From Danxiaibacter flavus (GTDB taxonomy: Bacteria > Bacteroidota > Bacteroidia > Chitinophagales > Chitinophagaceae), in contig NZ_JAULBC010000001.1 in the NCBI RefSeq assembly GCF_041060425.1, positions 496,001 to 560,000 on the forward strand: a stretch of 64,000 nucleotides of DNA, in the 5' to 3' direction. Made by a program: the position numbers and the translations under genes. Numbering within the stretch: position 1 is the first letter of the stretch; every line of letters starts with the position of its first letter. Shown here in pieces: positions 42,546 to 51,404 of this stretch. The notes beneath the pieces are model-generated. The model was not told the DNA's origin. It worked only from the letters and a program-made list of their open reading frames with translations, and made no database searches.

Positions 42546-42968
42546 TTATTGTCGTGGTTTATCATAATTAAACATCCAGTGAATGCCGAATTTATCCGTC
42601 AGCATACCAAAATAGGCGCCCCAGAATGTATCGCCTGCAGGCATGGTTACTTTACCATCTTTAGAAAGATTATTGAAGAAAGTGTCCACTTCTTCTTTGC
42701 TGGCACAGTTAACAGAAAGGGAAACAGAACTTCCGTTGGTAACCGGCTGTCCGGGCATTGAATCCGATGCCATGATCGTCAATTCTCCTTTTGTGAGACG
42801 TGAGTGCATTACATTGTTTTTTGCCTCCGGAGGAGTGTCCATTGGAGCTGAAGCAAAATCCATGATTTCCAGTTCCCCGCCAATACAATCTTTGTAAAAA
42901 GTCATCGCTTCGCGACAATTACCGTTAAAAGCCAGATAAGGATAAACTGCGGTTTGATTTGGATTCAT
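42546..42968 (-). CDS. VOC-family protein (PhnB-like)
   Basis: A 140-residue protein of the vicinal-oxygen-chelate fold. AVYPYLAFNGNCREAMTFYK is the opening strand-helix of PhnB-like members, followed by GGELEIMDFASAPMDTPPEA and the ending WGAYFGMLTDKFGIHWMFNY, the hallmark WG...DxFGxxW block. PhnB-like proteins have no settled enzymatic role; some relatives bind antibiotics or act as dioxygenases. Monocistronic, with the hairpin at 42432-42470 behind it. Nothing was recognised in the 190-base gap upstream. Confidence 0.88.
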   Translation of the reverse strand: MNPNQTAVYPYLAFNGNCREAMTFYKDCIGGELEIMDFASAPMDTPPEAKNNVMHSRLTKGELTIMASDSMPGQPVTNGSSVSLSVNCASKEEVDTFFNNLSKDGKVTMPAGDTFWGAYFGMLTDKFGIHWMFNYDKPRQ

Positions 42969-43158
42969 TGTTTGATTTTTTGTGTTAGAAAATTATATGC
43001 GTTGTTCAAGTGAATAAATGCACAGTAAGTGTTTGCAGCAAGCAATAAAAAACCGTAAAACAGATCAACAATCGTCCTGACAAGTTATAAAAAACTTTAC
43101 AGGAAAAAGTGTTTTTCTATTTTACGGTTATATTAAAACCGGTGAAGTGCCGGATCGT

Positions 43159-44262
43159 TTATACGTTAAATCTGAAGTGCATTATATCGCCATCTTCAAC
43201 TAAATAATCTTTACCCTGAACGGCAAGTTTACCATTGTCGCGGCATGCAGCTTCTGAGCCGAATTTTACAAAGTCCAGGTATTTGATCACTTCCGCACGG
43301 ATAAATCCTTTTTCAAAATCAGTATGAATTACACCAGCAGCCTGCGGAGCAAGCATCCCTTTGTGAATGGTCCATGCACGCACTTCCTGAACACCTGCCG
43401 TAAAATAAGTAGCAAGATTCAACAAATGATAAGTTGCTTTGATCAAACGGGCAACACCACTTTCATGGAGTCCCATATCTTCCAGGAACATCTGCCTGTC
43501 TTCAAAGTTGTCCATTACAGCGATCTCACTTTCAATCTCGGCGCTGATGAAAATTATTTCAGCCTTCTCATCTTTTACCGCTTCCTTAATCGCATCGGTA
43601 TGTTTGTTACCTTTTACAACACTCTTGTCATCCACATTGCACACGTAAACTACCGGCTTAATGGTGAGCAGGAACATGTCATCAACATGCTTTTCTCTGT
43701 CTTCCACGCTTACCTCAAATGCTCTTGCATTTTTACCTTGTTCCAGGTGTGCCTTTATTGCCTGCAGAATTTCGAGGCCGCGCAGTGCTTCTTTATCGCC
43801 GCCGGTTCTTGCCTGCTTTTCAGTTTTAGCGATCTTTTTTTCTACACTGTCCAGATCTTTCAACTGCAATTCTGTATCGATGATCTCCTTGTCGCGAACC
43901 GGGTTTACGCTACCGTCAACGTGGATCACGTTATCATCGTCAAAACAACGTAACACGTGAATAATGGCATCAGTACTCCTGATATTCCCAAGGAACTGGT
44001 TGCCCAATCCTTCGCCTTTGCTGGCGCCTTTCACCAGGCCGGCGATATCCACTATTTCAACAGTTGTAGGAACCACGCGTTGTGGTTGAACCAGTTTTTC
44101 CAACTGGATCAGGCGTTCATCCGGAACGGTAATAACGCCTACGTTAGGTTCAATGGTACAGAACGGAAAGTTGGCCGCCTGCGCTTTCGCATTACTTAAT
44201 GCGTTGAACAAAGTTGATTTACCCACATTTGGTAATCCCACAATACCTGCTTGTAAAGCCAT
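43159..44262 (-). CDS. ychF: Ribosome-associated ATPase YchF (OLA1 family)
   Basis: A 367-residue cytosolic P-loop protein. The G1 loop is GLPNVGKSTLFNAL, G3 is DIAGLVKGASKGEGLGNQFL, and the atypical G4 of this family (NVDD in VVYVCNVDDKS) is present, which favours ATP over GTP. The C-terminal TGS domain ends with the conserved HKGMLAPQAAGVIHTDFEKG and a closing ...DYLVEDGDIMHFRFNV. It binds ribosomes and regulates translation under stress. It is divergent from the SpmAB gene across a repeat-containing gap, with a -7 box at 44361-44368. Confidence 0.97.
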   Translation of the reverse strand: MALQAGIVGLPNVGKSTLFNALSNAKAQAANFPFCTIEPNVGVITVPDERLIQLEKLVQPQRVVPTTVEIVDIAGLVKGASKGEGLGNQFLGNIRSTDAIIHVLRCFDDDNVIHVDGSVNPVRDKEIIDTELQLKDLDSVEKKIAKTEKQARTGGDKEALRGLEILQAIKAHLEQGKNARAFEVSVEDREKHVDDMFLLTIKPVVYVCNVDDKSVVKGNKHTDAIKEAVKDEKAEIIFISAEIESEIAVMDNFEDRQMFLEDMGLHESGVARLIKATYHLLNLATYFTAGVQEVRAWTIHKGMLAPQAAGVIHTDFEKGFIRAEVIKYLDFVKFGSEAACRDNGKLAVQGKDYLVEDGDIMHFRFNV

Positions 44263-44289
44263 AAAATTGTTATGTTTTATCTTTTTGCT

Positions 44290-44352
44290 TTCAGCTATCA
44301 GCTATGAGCTTTCAGCCATTGGTTGAGCTTTCAGCTTTAGGCTTTATGCTTA
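44290..44352. repeat. 7-nt-period repeats, AGCTATC class
   Basis: Repeated AGCTATC / AGCTATG / AGCTTTC heptamers in the ychF leader region, between its -7 box and its ATG, so they would be transcribed into the 5' UTR. Confidence 0.65.
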
Positions 44353-44360
44353 ACCGGCCG

Positions 44361-44368
44361 CAAATGTA
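44361..44368 (-). promoter_or_regulatory. Bacteroidota -7 box of ychF
   Basis: Minus-strand TACATTTG matches TAnnTTTG about 98 bases before the ATG. The heptamer repeat at 44290-44352 would lie in the transcribed leader. Confidence 0.45.
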
Positions 44369-44451
44369 GCGCTGTCCTTGCTAACTAGGAAACTTTTCCG
44401 CTTTGGAAATTGTTTTTCACTACTTTCGGATGTATTAATTAATTCTTATTC

Positions 44452-45684
44452 ATGGCGCTGAACATTGTCTGGATCGCTTTTTTCATCATAGCATTTCTTA
44501 TAGCCTGCGTTAAACTGATCGTGTTTCATGATACGGAAATTTTTAAAGTGTTGGTGGAAGGCATGTTCGATTCAGCGAAAAGTTCTGTGGTTGATGTGGG
44601 ATTTTCCCTGGCAGGAACAATGATCTTTTTCCTTGGAATCATGAATATTGCAGAAAAAGCAGGTGCGATTAACCTGATCGCCCGATGGCTGAATCCATTT
44701 ATGAAAAGGTTGTTCCCTGAAGTTCCTGACAAGCACCCGGCCATGGGAGAGATGGTAATGAACTTCAGTGCCAACATGTTAGGATTGGATAATGCGGCTA
44801 CCCCATTTGGTTTGAAGGCCATGCAAAGCCTGCAATCGCTGAATCCGAACAAAGAGACTGCCACCAATGCGCAGATCATGTTTCTTGTGCTCCATACAAG
44901 CGGGCTTACATTAATTCCATTATCCATTATAACTTATCGGTTGGCTGCCGGGTCCACACAGCCTGCCAGCATTTTTATACCCTGTGTTTTGGGGACAATT
45001 TCAGCCACGCTTGCTTCCATTATAATTGTTGGCATACGACAACGAATCAAATGGGATTTTGTATTGATTGCGTCACTGCTGGGAATGACGGCATTTGTAG
45101 TTGGCTTGCTCGTTTTGGTTGGACGAATGGAAAATGCCCAGCGTGAAGCTTTTAGCAAGATCTCCGGTAATCTGATCCTGTTCGCAATAGTCGTTACGAT
45201 CATTATCGGCGGTGTTTGGAAGAAAGTGTCGGTATTCGACGCTTTTATTGAAGGCGCGAAGAATGGATTTGACGTTGTGTTAAAGATCCTTCCGTACCTG
45301 GTGGGCATGTTGGTTGCGATCCGTGTTTTTCGTGATAGTGGCGCGCTCACATACGTTACCAATGGTCTGACCTATGTGATTGGGCTTACCGGACTGAATA
45401 CTGATTTTACTCCGGCGCTTCCCATTGCTATCATGCGTCCTTTCAGCGGCAGTGGAGCAAGAGGATTGATGATTGATACATTAAAAACACACGGGCCGGA
45501 CAGTTTTGTCGGGCAACTAGGTTCTACATTATTCGGCTCTACAGACACAACCTTTTATATTCTTGCGCTATACTTCGGCAGTGTGGGCATTAAAAAAGTG
45601 CGTTATGCAGTCTGGGCGGGCATTATGGCGGACATAATTGGCGTTATCGCGGCGATAATCATTTCTTACCAGTTTTTCAGATAA
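44452..45684 (+). CDS. Nucleoside-recognition (Gate) domain membrane protein, fused SpmA-SpmB type
   Basis: A 410-residue multi-pass membrane protein. The first half corresponds to SpmA (FSLAGTMIFFLGIMNIAEKA, MVMNFSANMLGLDNAATPFG) and the second to SpmB (ILPYLVGMLVAIRVFRDSGA, PLPIAIMRPFSGSGARG-like segment, GSTDTTFYILALYFGSVGIK), here in one chain. In Firmicutes spmA and spmB are separate genes needed for spore-core dehydration; in non-sporulating Bacteroidota the fused form is common and its transported substrate is unknown. The gene is divergent from ychF. Confidence 0.9.
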   Translation: MALNIVWIAFFIIAFLIACVKLIVFHDTEIFKVLVEGMFDSAKSSVVDVGFSLAGTMIFFLGIMNIAEKAGAINLIARWLNPFMKRLFPEVPDKHPAMGEMVMNFSANMLGLDNAATPFGLKAMQSLQSLNPNKETATNAQIMFLVLHTSGLTLIPLSIITYRLAAGSTQPASIFIPCVLGTISATLASIIIVGIRQRIKWDFVLIASLLGMTAFVVGLLVLVGRMENAQREAFSKISGNLILFAIVVTIIIGGVWKKVSVFDAFIEGAKNGFDVVLKILPYLVGMLVAIRVFRDSGALTYVTNGLTYVIGLTGLNTDFTPALPIAIMRPFSGSGARGLMIDTLKTHGPDSFVGQLGSTLFGSTDTTFYILALYFGSVGIKKVRYAVWAGIMADIIGVIAAIIISYQFFR

Positions 45685-46069
45685 GCGAGTCAATTTAAAG
45701 TCTTTTTAATCATTTTTTAATGTGTCATAACGACATAATGAAGGTTCTTCTTTTTATTATTGCAACTACTTATTAATAGTCACATAAGAAAAGACAACAA
45801 ATCAAAATCTTTTCTGTTTTCAATAAACCGTACAAAATATTACAAGGGGTATAAAAGAATGCGATGATGTCTTTGTGAATAAGTGAAATCTTATATTCCT
45901 TGAAGGCCTAAAAAAAATAGAGGGTAATTGAAATTACCCTCGCAACCAAAACTGCCTGCTATCAGGCTTAAATATTTGAATGTTATTGTGTTAGAATATT
46001 TCCGCGAAGATAAAAATCATTTTATTTTTGTGCGTTTATTTAACACGAATATAACGTATTAAAATAAAC
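45685..46069. other. Gene-free gap
   Basis: No open frame of coding character is visible. The only recognised structure is the minus-strand terminator at 45911-45941. Confidence 0.6.
45911..45941 (-). terminator. Intrinsic terminator on the minus strand
   Basis: GAGGGTAAT / ATTACCCTC stem over a 4-nt loop. Read on the minus strand it is followed by an eight-T run. It lies about 130 bases beyond the DUF1328 gene. Confidence 0.75.
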
Positions 46070-46228
46070 TTAGGGCGTCCTGCCTCTTATTAAGGAAATT
46101 ATAAACAGCACCAGGAAAATAAAGAACAAAACTCTGGCAATTTGGGTGGCGCCCGCGGCTATTCCTGTAAAGCCAAATATCGCAGCTACAATCGCGATGA
46201 TCAGAAAGATTACGGTCCATCTAAGCAT
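46070..46228 (-). CDS. DUF1328 family small membrane protein (YtjA-like), 52 residues
   Basis: Encodes MLRWTVIFLIIAIVAAIFGF followed by TGIAAGATQIARVLFFIFL and a short basic end (IRGRTP). This is the typical two-helix DUF1328 pattern, with a conserved G-F-x-G-I-A turn between the helices. Family members are tiny inner-membrane proteins of unknown function, often linked to stress in proteobacteria. Length matches the family. Confidence 0.9.
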   Translation of the reverse strand: MLRWTVIFLIIAIVAAIFGFTGIAAGATQIARVLFFIFLVLFIISLIRGRTP

Positions 46229-46454
46229 ACAATAAGATTTAAGATTAGGAATATCCTTCCTACTTCCATAAGTGTACCAGTTTCTCTATACTATAGGTAA
46301 CACATTTTAGAAATGAATTGTTGCTTTTGTGTAGCTTTTTTTGCCCATCGGTGCGTCATCTCCTGCGTTTATAAACCTTAATGCGTTTTGTTTTATTGGC
46401 ATGGATTTTTTGATAAATAAGTGACAAGTATTTTTAAAGACAAAAACCGGCATT

Positions 46455-46676
46455 ATGAAAAACATACTTATCACGGCAATTGCTACAGGTGCGTTTCTGC
46501 TGGGCTCATGTGGCAATCACAACGGAAAGAATAATGAAACGGACACTACAGACAAGTCCATAACCATTCCTCCGCCAGATAACAGCTCTGCTACAAATCC
46601 TTCACTAGGTGACACAACAACTCAAAAGGTGAGACCTGATACAGTAAATCCGAAGGATACTGTTAGGCGTAAATAA
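46455..46676 (+). CDS. Small lipoprotein, 73 residues, function unknown
   Basis: A signal sequence and lipobox open the protein (MKNILITAIATGAFLLGSCG, Cys19). The mature part is hydrophilic and low in complexity, rich in Asn, Thr, Asp and Pro (DTTDKSITIPPPDNSSATNP), ending VNPKDTVRRK. It is therefore probably a membrane-tethered disordered tail rather than a folded domain. Convergent with nhaA, with only 23 bases between stop codons. No family recognised. Confidence 0.7.
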   Translation: MKNILITAIATGAFLLGSCGNHNGKNNETDTTDKSITIPPPDNSSATNPSLGDTTTQKVRPDTVNPKDTVRRK

Positions 46677-46699
46677 GCAGAACCATTCCTCGGTTTTTA

Positions 46700-47887
46700 T
46701 TATTGCTTTACTGTAGCATTGCTGGTGACTTGCCGCTGTTTGCGGGTATGCAATGATCTTAACCAGAAATAGCCGGCGATCATAGAAGCAACAGAGCCGG
46801 CAAGTACAGCTACTTTGGCGATGTCCTGGTAAGCCGGATCACTGAATGCAAGTGTGGAAATAAAAATACTCATGGTAAAACCAATGCCTGCCAGCACTCC
46901 TGCACCAACCAGGTGCGCCTGGGTAATGTCAGATGATAATGCTGCCCACTTCTTCTTTATTACAATATAGCTGGCAGTATAAATACCAAGGGGTTTGCCG
47001 ATAAACAGGCCGGCTATTATACCGAGTGAGAGCGTACTTGTTAATGCTGTTACCGGATTGTCAGGAAATATTATTGCAGTGTTGGCCAATGCAAACAGAG
47101 GCATTATAGCAAAATTGACAAGGTGATGCAACTTGTTGCAGTATGTTGTAAGAAGGTTGCCGGGCACCAATAATGCAAACAAAACACCTGCTATGGTTGC
47201 ATGAACACCCGAGTTAAAGACACAATACCAGAGCAGGACGCCAAGCGCTATTTGCAGCCAGCCGAACCGCATCTTTTTATTGATAAAATAGATGAATGCA
47301 ATTATGCATAAGCTGGCGGCCAGCCACACAAGTTTTATTGATGAGCCGTAAAAAAGTGCAATGATCACAATGGCGCCAAGATCGTCAATGATCGCAAGGG
47401 CAGTCAGAAAGATCTTGAGTGAATCAGGAACGCGCTTTCCCAGTAATGATGCAACTCCCAGTGAGAACGCAATATCTGTAGCTGTAGGAATTCCCCATCC
47501 GGGTTGAAAAACGGTGGCCTTGTTGAATAGGGAGAAAATAATGGCCGGAGCTATCATTCCACCAATTGCTGCGGCAACGGGTAATGCTGCGCGTTGAGGG
47601 CTCGCCAGTTCTCCTTCAAGCATTTCATGCTTTATTTCCATGCCCGCAAGAAAGAAGAAGAGCGCCATCAGACCATCGTTAATAAAGTGAAGTAATGAGT
47701 GCGGGAGATATAAATTATGTGCAAGATGAAACTCCGCATTCCAGAAAGCAAGATATTTTTCTCCAAAAGACAGATTAGCTATCACAAGGGAAATGGCAGT
47801 ACACACCAATAGCAAAATTCCGATAGATCTGCTATCGTGAATAAACTCTTTTATTGGATCAATAAATGTTTGCTTTAAAAAAGACAT
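46700..47887 (-). CDS. nhaA: Na+/H+ antiporter NhaA
   Basis: A 395-residue inner-membrane antiporter that exports Na+ in exchange for protons. Family landmarks are the start FIHDSRSIGILLLVCTAISL, the segment INDGLMALFFFLAGMEIKHE, GWGIPTATDIAFSLGVASLL with the functional Asp, and ALAIIDDLGAIVIIALFYG carrying the Asp-Asp ion-binding pair. GVLAGIGFTMSIFISTLAF follows near the end. Length agrees with the family. Transcribed alone. Confidence 0.97.
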   Translation of the reverse strand: MSFLKQTFIDPIKEFIHDSRSIGILLLVCTAISLVIANLSFGEKYLAFWNAEFHLAHNLYLPHSLLHFINDGLMALFFFLAGMEIKHEMLEGELASPQRAALPVAAAIGGMIAPAIIFSLFNKATVFQPGWGIPTATDIAFSLGVASLLGKRVPDSLKIFLTALAIIDDLGAIVIIALFYGSSIKLVWLAASLCIIAFIYFINKKMRFGWLQIALGVLLWYCVFNSGVHATIAGVLFALLVPGNLLTTYCNKLHHLVNFAIMPLFALANTAIIFPDNPVTALTSTLSLGIIAGLFIGKPLGIYTASYIVIKKKWAALSSDITQAHLVGAGVLAGIGFTMSIFISTLAFSDPAYQDIAKVAVLAGSVASMIAGYFWLRSLHTRKQRQVTSNATVKQ

Positions 47888-47997
47888 GTAGGATTTTAGA
47901 TTTGAAATTGAATATGCGGAGCCGCAACTACTTATTTAGCCAGATAATATTCCAGATTCGCACTGATGCTGCCTGTCAATTCAAAGCCTCTCCGAAA

Positions 47998-48036
47998 ATT
48001 TGAATTTGAAATTTCAAATCTCAAATTTCAAATCTT
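47998..48036. repeat. 7-nt-period repeat, CAAATTT class
   Basis: Five to six heptamers of CAAATTT / GAAATTT type directly before the stop codon of the OstA-like gene on the minus strand. Confidence 0.65.
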
Positions 48037-48037
48037 C

Positions 48038-49693
48038 TTACTTTCCAAACAAATCATACTTAGACTTTGGCCTTTTGTCTTCAATCCATTTAAAACCGCG
48101 CAGGCGCATGTCGGAGTGATTAACCTGTCGCATCGGATAAGTTGTGCCTTTTAGGTTAACACGCATCACCACACGCTCAGGTTTACGCTGCTCAAAGTAC
48201 AAATCGATCATATCGGCCGTGGCCCTGTTCACGCCAACAAATTTGTTATTGTCGTCCTGGCCATAGTAAATAGCTTCCGAATTACCCTTTGCTCTCAAAA
48301 AATCGATATTGCCTTCCTTGAAATATCCGTTAATGGTTCTGCCTTTTACCTGGTTATAATAGTCATCCCCAACTTTGCTTATAGTAAGTGCATTCTCAAA
48401 AACATATAAACGCTTTGGTTTCTTTTGTTGCGTATACATGTAAATGGTGTCACCCGAGATTTGATTCTCTTTGTTCCATACAATAGGATCGCGGAACAGC
48501 CTGAATACAGAATCTTTCGCAGAGTAGAACAAGCTATCTCCAACAGCCTGCATGGAATCAGAATAGATACGTACATTGAAGTAAGCTTCAAAGAATCTGT
48601 CGGTACTATCCGCGGGCTTATTTATAATGCCGGCCACTTTTGCTTTTAAAGAAGTGTCTTTCGCTATATCGCTTTCTTTTCCTGTAATATCGGGGACGGG
48701 ACGGCTTTTTATTAAGTCAGAAAGTCTTGCAGAGTACAATGTGTCTGCAGCTATAAACAATGAGTCCGTATCCTGCTTGATCACCATTACAGGTTGAATA
48801 GTTGCAAGAAATGAATTTTCGTTCCGGCTCGTTTTCAGGTTCCCGGAAAATATGCTTATGCCCTGGGCTGTGTCACGATAGATCACATTACCTCTGGCTT
48901 CGCTGTAACCGGTAGAATCGTTGCTCGCAACATCGTCCGCATCAAGAAAAGTGCTACCGTCCTGTATACTTGGCCTGCTTCCAAATACCACATATTTCTT
49001 TTGAGAATCGTAAAAACCACTGCTTGTTTTTACCTGCCGGTTTTTTTCCTTGCCAGTAATAATTGTTGGTACCACAAAATTTGCAATACCAGTGTAAGTA
49101 TTATAAGGCAGCGTATCTGTTTCGATAGTATAATCCGGTGTAACGAGTTTTACTTTCTTCTTAAAAAGTGCATCCCTGGTTTCGCCATAGTAATAGCCAT
49201 CTTCACTTGTTAAAACGGAATTACCGTTTACAAGTTTACCCCCATTGGTATAAATACCAATTTTGGACTGAACGTTGTATTCGAGATTTTTTGTTGTTAA
49301 AATGCCTTTGCCGTCAGTAAGCTTTACATTGTTTTTCAGATAAGCTTTTTTCTCATTACCCAGATATTTCAGGTAATCAGAGTATGTATGAACGCTGTCT
49401 GCATCATTGATGTGAACATGGCCGAAAGCTTCCAGTACATTCAGATTGCGGTTAATGATGGCACTATCGCAGTAGAAAAGCGTCTTTTCCTGCCTGACAA
49501 TAACATCACCCACAAGTGACTGAAATTCTACTGTGTCTTTTCTCTCATAGTCCAGCCTTTTCGACTGAATAATGTTGATGAATTTTTTGTTCGCAACAGT
49601 ATCCTGTGCGCCGGGTTGCTGGCCCATGACTGTAAATGACGAGCCAATAATCAGCGCTAATAAAATATATGTAGCCTTAAGCCTTTTTATCAT
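48038..49693 (-). CDS. OstA-like (LptA/LptD N-terminal domain) LPS-transport-related protein
   Basis: A 551-residue exported protein. The signal peptide is TYILLALIIGSSFTVMGQ. The N-terminal half shows the OstA beta-jellyroll repeats: VQFQ-like strands then VGDVIVRQEKTLFYCDSAII, GHVHINDADSVHTYSDYLKY and LTDGKGILTTKNLEYNVQSK. Such repeats form the LPS-carrying bridge across the periplasm. Its start overlaps the stop of the MCE-domain gene by four bases, so the two are translationally coupled and presumably act together in lipid transport to the outer membrane. Confidence 0.88.
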   Translation of the reverse strand: MIKRLKATYILLALIIGSSFTVMGQQPGAQDTVANKKFINIIQSKRLDYERKDTVEFQSLVGDVIVRQEKTLFYCDSAIINRNLNVLEAFGHVHINDADSVHTYSDYLKYLGNEKKAYLKNNVKLTDGKGILTTKNLEYNVQSKIGIYTNGGKLVNGNSVLTSEDGYYYGETRDALFKKKVKLVTPDYTIETDTLPYNTYTGIANFVVPTIITGKEKNRQVKTSSGFYDSQKKYVVFGSRPSIQDGSTFLDADDVASNDSTGYSEARGNVIYRDTAQGISIFSGNLKTSRNENSFLATIQPVMVIKQDTDSLFIAADTLYSARLSDLIKSRPVPDITGKESDIAKDTSLKAKVAGIINKPADSTDRFFEAYFNVRIYSDSMQAVGDSLFYSAKDSVFRLFRDPIVWNKENQISGDTIYMYTQQKKPKRLYVFENALTISKVGDDYYNQVKGRTINGYFKEGNIDFLRAKGNSEAIYYGQDDNNKFVGVNRATADMIDLYFEQRKPERVVMRVNLKGTTYPMRQVNHSDMRLRGFKWIEDKRPKSKYDLFGK

Positions 49694-50703
49694 TTTGTAC
49701 TGGATGTGGTAACGGTATCACTAAGCGGCTGTGTAAGGTAGTTGCCTTTATCTTTTTTGCCGAACACGGAAATATTTACATAGCGCTTAGGATGAACACG
49801 AAGATCGTCCATTAAAGTATTCAGGCTGCGAACAGTATTGTTAAGATTGGTATACAATGCTTTATCATTGATCAACGATCCGAGCGAACCATCTGTAGAG
49901 TTCACTTTCTCCATTGTGTTGTTCAGTTTTTCTACAGAAGCTTTAAGATTGTTTACAACACCGTCGATGTCAGCTTTTGAAAGATTTTCTGTTGTTTTCT
50001 CAATATTACTTACTGTATTGTTCAGCTTTTCTTTATTGGAAGCAAGTGTTTCAGAAAAGCTGCTCATATTATCAAGCGTATTGGCCAAAGCGCCGGTCTG
50101 CGTATTCAGCATTGTTTGTAATGAGGCCGAAGACTTTACCAGGCTTGCTGTTGCATTGTTCAAATTGGCAATAACACTTTGCAGGTTGCCTTTTGTATGA
50201 GGATCCAATACACTGTTTGCATTTCTTAATAAAGAATCAAGAGAGCCCAGCGTAACCGCCAGTTGATCAGCCACGGGGCCCAGCTTTGCGCTTACTGCAT
50301 CCAACAGTCCGCCGGCTTTTGACGTCCGCAAGGTATCGTCCGAGTGCAGGTAAGAAGTGCTTGTTCCTAATTTTATGTCCAGGCTCGGAGTGCCCAAAGG
50401 ATTGTCCTTTATCGAAGCTTCTGAATTCGCAGGGATATTATAAGACCGGCTTAGTTTTATGGTAACAAGAATTTCTTTTACATTTTTGTCCGCCGCTTCA
50501 ATTTCATAAACGGATCCTACCTGGTAACCATTTACAAAAACAGGGTGGGAGGGCAGTAAGCCTTTTGTGTTGTCATATTTTGCATAAAGGAAAAAACCAG
50601 ATCTGAAAAGGCTTTTTCCTTTTAAAAAATTAAATCCAAGTATTAATAATGCTATTGCTACAGCAGTTAGCGCGCCGATCTTAGTTTCATTAGAAATTTT
50701 CAT
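49690..50703 (-). CDS. MlaD/MCE-domain lipid-transport protein
   Basis: A protein of about 337 residues with a single N-terminal membrane helix (IGALTAVAIALLILGFNFLK), then the MCE domain at about 35-115 (FFLYAKYDNTKGLLPSHPVF, GYQVGSVYEIE, IKDNPLGTPSLDIKLG). A long helical C-terminal part with heptad-like Leu/Asn spacing follows (NTLDNMSSFSETLASNKEKL). MCE proteins form hexameric lipid channels between membranes. ATG 50703 is chosen because the residues upstream in the same frame do not resemble the family. No MlaE/MlaF genes are adjacent in this window. Confidence 0.9.
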   Translation of the reverse strand: MKISNETKIGALTAVAIALLILGFNFLKGKSLFRSGFFLYAKYDNTKGLLPSHPVFVNGYQVGSVYEIEAADKNVKEILVTIKLSRSYNIPANSEASIKDNPLGTPSLDIKLGTSTSYLHSDDTLRTSKAGGLLDAVSAKLGPVADQLAVTLGSLDSLLRNANSVLDPHTKGNLQSVIANLNNATASLVKSSASLQTMLNTQTGALANTLDNMSSFSETLASNKEKLNNTVSNIEKTTENLSKADIDGVVNNLKASVEKLNNTMEKVNSTDGSLGSLINDKALYTNLNNTVRSLNTLMDDLRVHPKRYVNISVFGKKDKGNYLTQPLSDTVTTSSTK

Positions 50704-50887
50704 CCGTGTGTTTTTATTATTGATTTGCCCGGATATTTTGTTGTATGTCGAGTCAAAACTTAAAAACAAAGTGAATCGACAAGATACCCACACAAATACT
50801 GGTCCGTAATAAACGCCGGCAGCAAAAATAAGAGTTATTGCCGAGGCGCCAAATGCAGCGGAAAGCCGGCATCCGTTATATCTTCAT

Positions 50888-50940
50888 CAAACATAGTACG
50901 TCATACACCTAACACCGTACATCGTACATCATACATCGTC
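50888..50940. repeat. 7-nt-period repeats, TACATCG class
   Basis: Repeated TACATCG / TACATCA / TACACCT heptamers between the MCE gene and the DUF1569 stop codon. Related units occur at 2503-2590, 52811-52848 and 56630-56688. Confidence 0.65.
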
Positions 50941-51396
50941 TCATTCTCCAAACTGCCGTAGATGATGGTCCACATGCTTATAAATGAGCTTTCCCCATTT
51001 TTTTCTGTTCATTCGCCCAAATACCGGGTGCGGCTTGAAATAGTGATCGTCGGGTGTACTGGTAAGCCTTTCAATCTGTTCGATCAACGATTGTTTTTCG
51101 TATTCAAAATCGTCTGTAACCACCAGTTTCTTGGTCGCATCCAATTCTTCCGCTGTAGGTACTCCTCCTTTGGGAAAAGGAAGCAGGTCGATGAACATCC
51201 ATCTTGCAAAAGCTGCCATCGGCTCAGACATTGTCTTTACCGGTGCTTCTTCTGCAAATGCCATTTTAATGGCAGCGGTGCAATGCGCAAGCATTTGCAT
51301 TACATTCATCTTTCCCCATTTTCGCTGACTGCCGGGAGTAAGACGGTTAACCCGTTCAATAAGATCCTTTGCTGTATGTTGTGTTAAATAAGGCAT
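50941..51396 (-). CDS. DUF1569 (DinB-like) protein
   Basis: A 151-residue protein with the DinB/YfiT-like four-helix pattern: RKWGKMNVMQMLAHCTAAIK includes the first conserved His, MFIDLLPFPKGGVPTAEEL the central loop, and the ending KLIYKHVDHHLRQFG two more His positions, together resembling a metal-binding triad. Family function is unknown, although DinB-like proteins include thiol S-transferases. It begins eight bases after the hisS stop codon on the same strand, so it is probably co-transcribed with hisS. Confidence 0.85.
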   Translation of the reverse strand: MPYLTQHTAKDLIERVNRLTPGSQRKWGKMNVMQMLAHCTAAIKMAFAEEAPVKTMSEPMAAFARWMFIDLLPFPKGGVPTAEELDATKKLVVTDDFEYEKQSLIEQIERLTSTPDDHYFKPHPVFGRMNRKKWGKLIYKHVDHHLRQFGE

Positions 51397-51404
51397 AGTT
51401 TATT

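Noticed and set aside
43324..43953. 209-residue plus-strand open frame
   Set aside because: Antisense shadow of ychF, with no coding features of its own.
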